DNA of 64,000 nt, taken from contig NZ_CP090640.1 of the NCBI RefSeq assembly GCF_029633825.1, positions 310,001-374,000 on the forward strand, in the 5' to 3' direction. Under the pieces are notes generated by a model. It was given only the letters and a program-made list of their open reading frames with translations. It was not told where the DNA came from and searched no databases. The stretch is from Burkholderia contaminans. Its GTDB lineage: Bacteria > Pseudomonadota > Gammaproteobacteria > Burkholderiales > Burkholderiaceae. The position numbers and the translations under genes are program-made. Each line of letters starts with the position of its first letter. Position 1 is the stretch's first letter. This document shows, in pieces, positions 58,150 through 64,000 of the stretch.

Positions 58150-59757
58150 TCAGGCAATCTCGACTTCGACGACGACCGGCGTCGCCGCACGCAGCGCGTC
58201 GGCCAGCGTGTCGCGCAGGTGCGTGGCCTCGCTCACGCGTATGCCGCGGCAGCCCATCCCTTGCGCGAGCGCGACGAAATCCAGGTCCGGCAGATCGGTG
58301 CCCTGCACGGGGTCGCCCGGCCCGAAGCCGAACACCGGCGCGAAATCCTGCAGCGCCGCGTAGCGGTGATTGTTCAGGATCACGAACGTGATCGGCAGCT
58401 TCAGTTGCGCGGCGCTCCACAAGGCCTGGATCGAATACAGGCTCGACCCGTCGCCGATCAGGCCGATCACGCGCCGGCCCGGCTGCGCGAGCGCGACGCC
58501 GACGGCGGCCGGCATCCCGTAGCCGAGCCCGCCGCTGTCCATCGTGTAGAACGTGCCGCTGCGCGTGAACGGCAGGTGTTCCTGCATCACGGGCCGTGCG
58601 CTCGGCGCTTCCTCGACGACGATGTCGTGCGCGTCGCGCACGTCGGCAAGCGTCTGCAGCGCGAACGCGACCGACATGCGCTCGCCGGCGGCCGGCGGTT
58701 CGACACGCGCACGCGGCGGCCGCGGCGCGGGCATCGGCCGCTCGGGCGGCGCCGGGCGCGCGAGCAGGTCGCGCGCGGCGAGCCGCAGGTTGCCGACGAC
58801 CGCATCGCCCGACGGCGTCCACGCGGCGATGCCCGGATCGTCGACGAGCTGCACGAGCGTCGCGCCCGGCGGCACGTGCGGGCCGAAGCCCTCGATGTGA
58901 TAGGTGAACGCGGGCGCGCCGAACGCGAACACGAGGTCGTGCCCGTCGAGCCGCGCGACGATCTTCTCGCGGATTGCGGGCAGGAAGCCGGCGAACAGCG
59001 GATGGTCCTCGGGGAAGCTGCAGCGCCCCGACATCGGCGCGACGTACACGCGCGCGCGGTGCCGCTCGGCGAGCCGCACGACGTCGTCCCACGCGCCGGC
59101 GCGATCGACGGCCGCCCCGACCACGAACGCGGGTCGCCGCGCGGCGTCGAGCGTGTCGCCGAGCCGCGCGAGCGCGTCCGGATCGGGCCGCACGACGCTG
59201 CTGACGTCGCGGCGCGGCAGCCGGTCGGCCGGCTTGTCCCAGTCGTCGACCGGGATCGACACGAACACGGGGCCGCGCGGTTCCTGCATCGCGATGCGGT
59301 ACGCACGCGCGATCGCGGCCGGCACGTCCTGCGCACGCGCAGGCTCGATGCTCCATTTCACGTACGGCTTCGGCAGCTCGGCAGCCTGCGTCGCGCCGAG
59401 AAACGGGTCGAACGGCAGGATCGCGCGTGCCTGCTGGCCCGCGGTCACGACCAGCGGCGTGCGATTCTTGAAGGCGGTGAAGAGATTGCCCATCGCGTTG
59501 CCGACGCCCGCCGCCGAATGCAGGTTGACGACCGCCGCATTGCCGGTGGCCTGCGCGTGGCCGTCGGCCATCCCGACCACGACGGCTTCATGCAAGCCGA
59601 GCACGTAGCGGAAATCGTCCGGGAAGTCGCGGAACATCGGCAGCTCGGTCGAGCCGGGATTGCCGAACACGCGGTCGATGCCGAACTGGCGAAGCAGGTC
59701 GATCACCGCATCGCGAACGGTGACCGGTACGGCGGAAGGGGGCGTATGGCCGGACAT
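58150..59757 (-). CDS. mdlC: Benzoylformate decarboxylase
   Basis: A 535-residue thiamine diphosphate enzyme that converts benzoylformate to benzaldehyde and CO2. GNPGSTELPMF with Ser36, LHEAVVVGMADG with Glu57, and NLHSAAGVGNAMGNL with His80 correspond to Ser26, Glu47 and His70 of the Pseudomonas putida enzyme at a constant offset of ten. FTYHIEGFGP (His287) matches the second active-site His. The ThDP motif GDGSSLYSIQALWSAAQLKLPITFVILNN is in pieces intact (GDG...NN). First gene of the operon; divergent from the LysR gene. Confidence 0.93.
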   Translation of the reverse strand: MSGHTPPSAVPVTVRDAVIDLLRQFGIDRVFGNPGSTELPMFRDFPDDFRYVLGLHEAVVVGMADGHAQATGNAAVVNLHSAAGVGNAMGNLFTAFKNRTPLVVTAGQQARAILPFDPFLGATQAAELPKPYVKWSIEPARAQDVPAAIARAYRIAMQEPRGPVFVSIPVDDWDKPADRLPRRDVSSVVRPDPDALARLGDTLDAARRPAFVVGAAVDRAGAWDDVVRLAERHRARVYVAPMSGRCSFPEDHPLFAGFLPAIREKIVARLDGHDLVFAFGAPAFTYHIEGFGPHVPPGATLVQLVDDPGIAAWTPSGDAVVGNLRLAARDLLARPAPPERPMPAPRPPRARVEPPAAGERMSVAFALQTLADVRDAHDIVVEEAPSARPVMQEHLPFTRSGTFYTMDSGGLGYGMPAAVGVALAQPGRRVIGLIGDGSSLYSIQALWSAAQLKLPITFVILNNHRYAALQDFAPVFGFGPGDPVQGTDLPDLDFVALAQGMGCRGIRVSEATHLRDTLADALRAATPVVVEVEIA

Positions 59758-59791
59758 GCTCGGGCGTCTCCTCGATGGCTTGGCGGTTTCC

Positions 59792-59826
59792 ACAGTATCG
59801 AAGCGCAAGCCATTCTCGGATACTGT
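59792..59826. promoter_or_regulatory. Inverted repeat between mdlC and the LysR gene
   Basis: ACAGTATC (59792-59799) and GATACTGT (59819-59826) are perfect inverted copies 19 bp apart, centred in the 99-bp divergent gap. This is the expected place of a LysR-type regulator site controlling both genes. Confidence 0.6.
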
Positions 59827-59856
59827 ATTTTCTGCGATAAGCCATACCGCTCCGAC

Positions 59857-60768
59857 ATGACTTTCGATCTTCGACAATTGCGTGCCTTCACGACGATCGT
59901 CTCGTGCGGCAGCCTCGGCCGCGCCGCCGACGCGCTGCACGTCACGCAGCCGGCGCTGAGCCGGATCCTGAAACGGCTCGAGGACCAGGTCGGCGCGCCC
60001 TTGTTCGAGCGCCACTCGAAGGGCGTGCAGCTCACCGCGTTCGGCGAGGCGCTGCTGCCGCACGCGACGCTGCTGCAGCACGAGGCCGAGCACGCGCGCG
60101 AGGAGCTCGACGCGATGCGCGGCTTCGCGAAAGGCACGATCAAGGTCGGCACGGTGGGCAGCATCGCGAGCCTCGTGCTGCCGGTCGCGGTGGGCCGTGT
60201 GCTCGACCGCTGGCCGAACCTGCGCGTCGAGATCATCGAAGGCGTGTGGGACCGGCTCGCGGAAGGGCTGAACAAGCACGAGATCGATCTCGCGCTGTCC
60301 GCGCACGGGCCCGACACCGACGAGATCGTCGCGATTCCCGAGTGCCGCTGGGAGGATCGCAGCCACATCGTTGCGGCGCCGCACCATCCGCTGCGCGCGC
60401 TCGGCCGCGCGCCGACGCTTGCCGACACGCTGCACGCGCGCTGGGCGATTCCGCCGCGCGGCACCGCACCGTTCGACCACATGCGCGCGACCTTCGACGC
60501 ACACGGGCTCGCGCTGCCCGACATCGCGGTCGAGACGCGCTCGGTGACGACGCTGAAAAGCCTCGTCGCGCATGCCGGCTTCCTGAGCTGGATGGCCGAG
60601 CCGATGTACGGTGCCGAGCAGCGCGCCGGCACGATCGACACACTGCCCGTGCGCGAGGTCGTCGCAGTGCGCACGCTCACCGCGTTCCGGCGCCGCCACG
60701 GCATCCTGCCGGGGCCGGCCGGCAAGCTGCTCGAAGAACTCGTCGCATTGACGCGCGAAGGACGCTGA
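59857..60768 (+). CDS. LysR family transcriptional regulator
   Basis: A 303-residue regulator. The N-terminal helix-turn-helix is FDLRQLRAFTTIVSCGSLGRAADALHVTQPALSRILKRLEDQVGAPLF (in pieces LRQLRAF, GRAADALHVTQPALSRILKR); residues about 90-300 are the periplasmic-binding-like effector domain (GTIKVGTVGSIASLVLP...). It is divergent from the proposed mandelate operon and is its likely activator, with benzoylformate, mandelate or benzaldehyde as possible effectors. It has no other neighbour on its strand. Confidence 0.9.
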   Translation: MTFDLRQLRAFTTIVSCGSLGRAADALHVTQPALSRILKRLEDQVGAPLFERHSKGVQLTAFGEALLPHATLLQHEAEHAREELDAMRGFAKGTIKVGTVGSIASLVLPVAVGRVLDRWPNLRVEIIEGVWDRLAEGLNKHEIDLALSAHGPDTDEIVAIPECRWEDRSHIVAAPHHPLRALGRAPTLADTLHARWAIPPRGTAPFDHMRATFDAHGLALPDIAVETRSVTTLKSLVAHAGFLSWMAEPMYGAEQRAGTIDTLPVREVVAVRTLTAFRRRHGILPGPAGKLLEELVALTREGR

Positions 60769-60890
60769 CGGCACTTTCCGCACCGGCCGCCCGTTCGCGC
60801 CCTCTCCGCCCTCTCCGCCCTCTCCGCCTGCCGCCTGCCGCCGCAGCGCACCATCGAAATGCCGTTTCCCCGCCTTGACTTTCGCTCGCC

Positions 60891-60935
60891 CGAATACGAT
60901 CATTCGCTCACACAAAGAGCAAATGATCGTATTCG
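60891..60935. promoter_or_regulatory. 19-bp inverted-repeat operator upstream of dalD
   Basis: CGAATACGATCATTCGCTC (60891-60909) and GAGCAAATGATCGTATTCG (60917-60935) pair at 18 of 19 positions across a 7-bp spacer. It ends 33 bp before the dalD ATG, just after a TTGACT (60875-60880) that looks like a -35, so a bound protein would cover the -10 region. There is no T-run, so it is an operator rather than a terminator. The regulator gene is not in the window. Confidence 0.7.
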
Positions 60936-60968
60936 ACAGGACAGTCAGGCACGAAGAGGAGACACCGG

Positions 60969-62363
60969 ATGACCGAATCGCCCTCCGCCCGCACGCCCGT
61001 GCTGCTGCACATCGGCGCGGGCTCGTTTCACCGCGCGCACCAGGCGTGGTATCTGCATCGCGTGAACGCGGCCGTCCCGGCCGACGAGCGCTGGTCGCTG
61101 ACCGTCGGCAACATCCGTGACGACATGCACGCGACGATGGACGCACTCGCCGCGCAGCACGGCGCCTACACGCTCGAAACCGTCACGCCGCAAGGCGAGC
61201 GCGCATACGAGACGATCCGCGCGATCACGCGCGTGCTGCCGTGGTCGATCGACCTCGCCGCGCTGATCGACGCCGGCGCCGACCCGGCCTGCCGGATCGT
61301 GTCGTTCACCGTCACCGAAGGCGGCTACTACCTCGACGAACACAACCGGCTCGACCTCGCGAACGCCGATCTCGCGGCCGACCTGCAGGGCGCACGCACG
61401 ACGCTGTACGGCGCACTCGCCGCGCTGCTCGCCGAGCGCGTGACGCGCGGCGCGGGCCCGCTCACGCTGCAGAGCTGCGACAACCTGCGCAACAACGGCG
61501 CGCGCTTTCGCGCGGGGATGCGCGAATTCCTCGAGCGGCGCGGGCTGCTCGAGCTGCTTGCATGGTTCGATGCGAACGTCGCCACGCCGAGCGCGATGGT
61601 CGACCGCATCACGCCGCGCCCGACCGCCGACGTGCGCGAGCGCGTGCTGGCCGCCACCGGCTTCGACGACGCGTGCCCGGTGATGGGCGAATCGTTCATC
61701 CAGTGGGTGATCGAGGACCGCTTCGCGGCCGGCCGGCCGAAGTGGGAGCTGGCCGGCGCCGAACTCGTCGACGACGTGCACCCGTACGAGGAAGCGAAGA
61801 TCCGCATCCTCAACGCGACGCACAGCTGCATCGCGTGGGCCGGCACGCTCGCGGGCCATACGTATATCCACGAAGGGACGCACGACGCGGCGATCCGCCG
61901 CTTCGCGCACGACTACGTGACGCAGGACGTGATCCCGTGCCTCACGCCGAGCCCGCTCGATCTCGCGCGCTACCGCGACGTCGTGCTCGAACGCTTCGGC
62001 AACCCGTACGTGCTCGACACGAACCAGCGCGTCGCGGCCGACGGCTTCTCGAAGATTCCCGGCTTCATCGCGCCGACGCTCGCCGAATCGTTCGCACGCG
62101 GCGCGGCGCCGGTCGCCACCGCCGTGCTGCCCGCGTTGTTCCTGCGCTTTCTCGAACGCTGGGCGCGCGGCGCGCTGCCGTACGTGTACCAGGACGGCGT
62201 GATGGACGAAAGCGCCGCGCGGGCGATCGTCCAGGCCGACGACCCGGTTGTCGCGCTCTGCGCCAGCCGCGCACTGTGGGGCTCGCTCGCCGGCAACGCG
62301 GCGCTGTTCGAGGCGCTGCGCGCCGGGCTCGCGCGGGTCGACGCATGGCTCGCGGCACGCTGA
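60969..62363 (+). CDS. dalD: D-arabinitol 4-dehydrogenase
   Basis: A 464-residue NAD-dependent polyol dehydrogenase of the long-chain mannitol dehydrogenase family; it oxidises D-arabinitol to D-xylulose. LHIGAGSFHRAHQAWYLHR, VGNIRDDM, FTVTEGGYYLDEHNRLD and NCDNLR-like QSCDNLRNNGARF resemble Klebsiella DalD closely. The catalytic Lys segment is EEAKIRILNATHSCIAW, and YIHEGT, DTNQRVAADGFSKIPGFI follow. GAGGAG precedes the ATG. The next gene is a xylulokinase, which fits the pathway. Confidence 0.92.
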   Translation: MTESPSARTPVLLHIGAGSFHRAHQAWYLHRVNAAVPADERWSLTVGNIRDDMHATMDALAAQHGAYTLETVTPQGERAYETIRAITRVLPWSIDLAALIDAGADPACRIVSFTVTEGGYYLDEHNRLDLANADLAADLQGARTTLYGALAALLAERVTRGAGPLTLQSCDNLRNNGARFRAGMREFLERRGLLELLAWFDANVATPSAMVDRITPRPTADVRERVLAATGFDDACPVMGESFIQWVIEDRFAAGRPKWELAGAELVDDVHPYEEAKIRILNATHSCIAWAGTLAGHTYIHEGTHDAAIRRFAHDYVTQDVIPCLTPSPLDLARYRDVVLERFGNPYVLDTNQRVAADGFSKIPGFIAPTLAESFARGAAPVATAVLPALFLRFLERWARGALPYVYQDGVMDESAARAIVQADDPVVALCASRALWGSLAGNAALFEALRAGLARVDAWLAAR

Positions 62364-62446
62364 CGCGCATCCGGGCGAACCTGCCTTGGCACGTGCCCGG
62401 CCGCGCGGCTAAAGTAGCGACTCCCCACTGACGGAACGGATCGCTC

Positions 62447-63927
62447 ATGTATCTCGGCATCGACCTCGGCACCTCGGAAGTGAAGGTGCTGCTGCTCGCC
62501 CCGGACGGCACGGTCGTCGGCACCGCCGGCTCGCCGTTCACCGTGTCGCGGCCGCATCCGCGCTGGGCCGAACAGCATCCGGACGACTGGTGGCAAGGCA
62601 CGCTCGCCGCGCTCGCGGCGCTGCGCGAACGGCACCGCGACGCGTTCGCGCAAGTGCGCGGCATCGGCCTGTCGGGCCAGATGCACGGCGCCGTGCTGCT
62701 CGGCCGCGACGATCGCGTGCTGCGCCCCGCGATCCTGTGGAACGACATGCGCAGCGCCGACGAATGCGCGCTGCTCACCGAACGCGCGCCCGATCTCCAC
62801 GCACTGGCCGGCAACCTCGCGATGCCGGGCTTCACCGCGCCGAAATTGTTGTGGGTCGCGAAGCACGAACCCGACGTATTCGCGGCGACCGCCTGCGTGC
62901 TGATGCCGAAGGATTACCTGCGGTTCCGGCTGACCGGCGCGAAGGTGTCCGATCCGTCTGATGCGGCCGGCACGCTGTGGCTCGACGTCGCGCGCCGCGA
63001 CTGGTCCGATGCGCTGCTCGCCGCATGCGGAATGACGCGTGACCAGATGCCCCGCATCGTCGAAGGCAACGCGCCATCCGGCACGCTGCGCGCGGACATC
63101 GCACGCGAACTCGGGCTGTCGGAAGCCGTCGTGGTGGCCGGCGGCGGCGGCGACAACGCGACGAGCGCACTCGGCATCGGCGCGATCCACGCGGGCGACG
63201 GCTTCGTCTCGCTCGGCACTTCCGGCGTGCTGAGCGTGGTCGGCGATCGCTTCACGCCGAACCCCGCATCGGCCGTGCATGCGTTCTGCCATGCGATTCC
63301 CGATCGCTGGCAATTGATGAGCGTCGTACTGTCGGCCGCGAGCTGCCTGCGCTGGGTCTGCAAGCTGACCGGCACCGACGAGCCCGCGCTGCTCGCCGAA
63401 GTCGAAACGCTCGATGCCGACGCGCTCGCGACGGCGCCGCTGTTCCTGCCCTACCTGTCCGGCGAGCGCACGCCGCACAACGATCCATACGCACAGGGCG
63501 TGTTCTTCGGGATGACGCATGCGACCGAACGCGCGCACCTCGGCTACGCGGTGCTCGAAGGCGTGACGCTGGGCCTCGCCGACGGTCTGGACGCGCTGCA
63601 TGCGGCCGGTGTCGAAACCGACCAGTTGTCGCTGATCGGCGGCGGCGCGCGCAGCGCGTTCTGGGCGCAGCTGATCGCCGATGCGCTGAACGTGCGCACG
63701 CGCCAGCACGGCGGCGGTGAAACCGGTGCGGCGCTCGGCGCGGCACGGCTCGGCTGGCTGGCCGTCGGCGGCGATCCGCATGCGGTGCTGGCGAAGCCCC
63801 GGTGCGAGCCGAATACACGCCGGATGCGGCACGCCATGCGCGGCTGCGCGAACGCCTCGACGCATTCCGCGCGCTGTACCGCCACGTGCAACCGCTGTAC
63901 GAACCGTCGCGCGCGCGGCTCGCGTAA
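62447..63927 (+). pseudogene. xylB: Xylulokinase gene (dalK/xylB-type) with a one-base deletion near the 3' end
   Basis: An FGGY sugar kinase that phosphorylates D-xylulose. From ATG 62447: MYLGIDLGTSEVKVLLL, the substrate motif GLSGQMHGAVLL, WNDMRSADEC, GGGGDNATSALGIGAI (catalytic Asp), LPYLSGERTPHNDPYAQGVFFG and LIGGGARSAFWAQLIADAL. After AVLAKP (63797) the reading shifts: frame 1 turns into Arg/Cys-rich nonsense that stays open to the window end, while a +2 shift (one base lost in the CCCCGG run at 63797-63802) restores VRAEYTPDAARHARL... and a normal stop at 63925-63927. Full length would be about 493 residues. It is either a real frameshift or a sequencing error. It starts 83 bases after dalD. 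The remaining 63928-64000 shows nothing recognisable. Confidence 0.85.
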
Positions 63928-64000
63928 GCGCCGCACGTCACGCGTGGCGGCCGTCGGCCGCGTGCGCGACATGCGGTACAGTGGATGCCGTCATGCGGGC

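Noticed and set aside
55701..59356. Long fused minus-strand frames (55701-58190 and 56660-59356)
   Set aside because: They run through neighbouring operon genes in the wrong frame; the true genes have their own starts, ribosome-binding sites and complete domains.
57919..59856. Plus-strand frame running into the LysR gene from upstream
   Set aside because: Antisense to mdlC; the LysR helix-turn-helix starts at 59857 and nothing before it is family-like.
60795..60830. Three copies of CCCTCTCCG after the LysR gene
   Set aside because: Too short and simple; likely slippage in a C-rich stretch, with no coding or structural context.

Overview
The window is high-GC, densely packed bacterial DNA. 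Gene content and protein style (KdsB/LpxK, the ketopantoate reductase family, KynBUA, benzoylformate decarboxylase, two-domain ChrA, Ala/Arg-rich proteins) point to a Burkholderia, most likely the Burkholderia cepacia complex, and to its main chromosome, because about half the genes are conserved housekeeping genes. The species call is inference; no rRNA or tRNA gene is present to anchor it. I see no prophage, IS element, CRISPR array or integrase of a mobile element (XerD is the chromosomal dimer-resolution recombinase).

Layout. 1-6.2 kb: an Asr-like Lys/His-rich exported peptide, a DUF192 protein, a stand-alone elongation factor G, a nickel/cobalt permease and a 512-residue exported Gly/His/Asp repeat protein with 13 x 15-bp and 38 x 18-bp tandem repeats and a sigma-54-like promoter. 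6.2-17.7 kb: an accessory stretch of an aldo/keto reductase, GntR regulator, permuted CoA-transferase, DUF2917, DHA2 efflux pump, degenerate EAL protein, methyltransferase, PanE, Mpo1-like protein, Crp/Fnr regulator and chromate transporter. 17.8-46.4 kb: mostly core functions: sodB, xseA, lpxK-Trm112-kdsB-adk, a short-chain dehydrogenase, murJ-sirB1, rpsT, DUF3579/argF, murB/yajQ, plsY, ybaK, an acyl-CoA ligase, queG-ogt-xerD, tsaE-amiC, an EamA exporter, pirin, a CnoX-like thioredoxin, tcdA, pdxH, cfa and a DUF72 protein. 46.4-50.5 kb: msrA, a methanethiol-oxidase (SBP56) gene coupled to a membrane protein, and a flavin reductase.

50.4-64 kb holds three catabolic modules. KynR (Lrp family) stands divergent from kynB-kynU-kynA, which takes tryptophan to anthranilate. 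A LysR regulator stands divergent from an operon of benzoylformate decarboxylase, benzaldehyde dehydrogenase and a ketopantoate-reductase-family dehydrogenase, followed by a Cys-containing leader peptide and an aromatic-acid permease; I propose that this operon degrades D-mandelate, with the reductase-family member acting as the D-mandelate dehydrogenase. The last module is D-arabinitol 4-dehydrogenase plus xylulokinase under a near-perfect 19-bp inverted-repeat operator; the xylulokinase gene carries an apparent one-base deletion close to its 3' end.

The observations most worth following are the mandelate module, the His/Asp repeat protein beside the Ni/Co permease, the catalytically dead EAL protein, the clamp-binding-like motif in the DUF72 protein, the leader peptide before the aromatic-acid permease, the dal operator and the xylulokinase frameshift. 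Start codons were chosen by Shine-Dalgarno spacing and family length, so several CDSs start inside a longer open frame.
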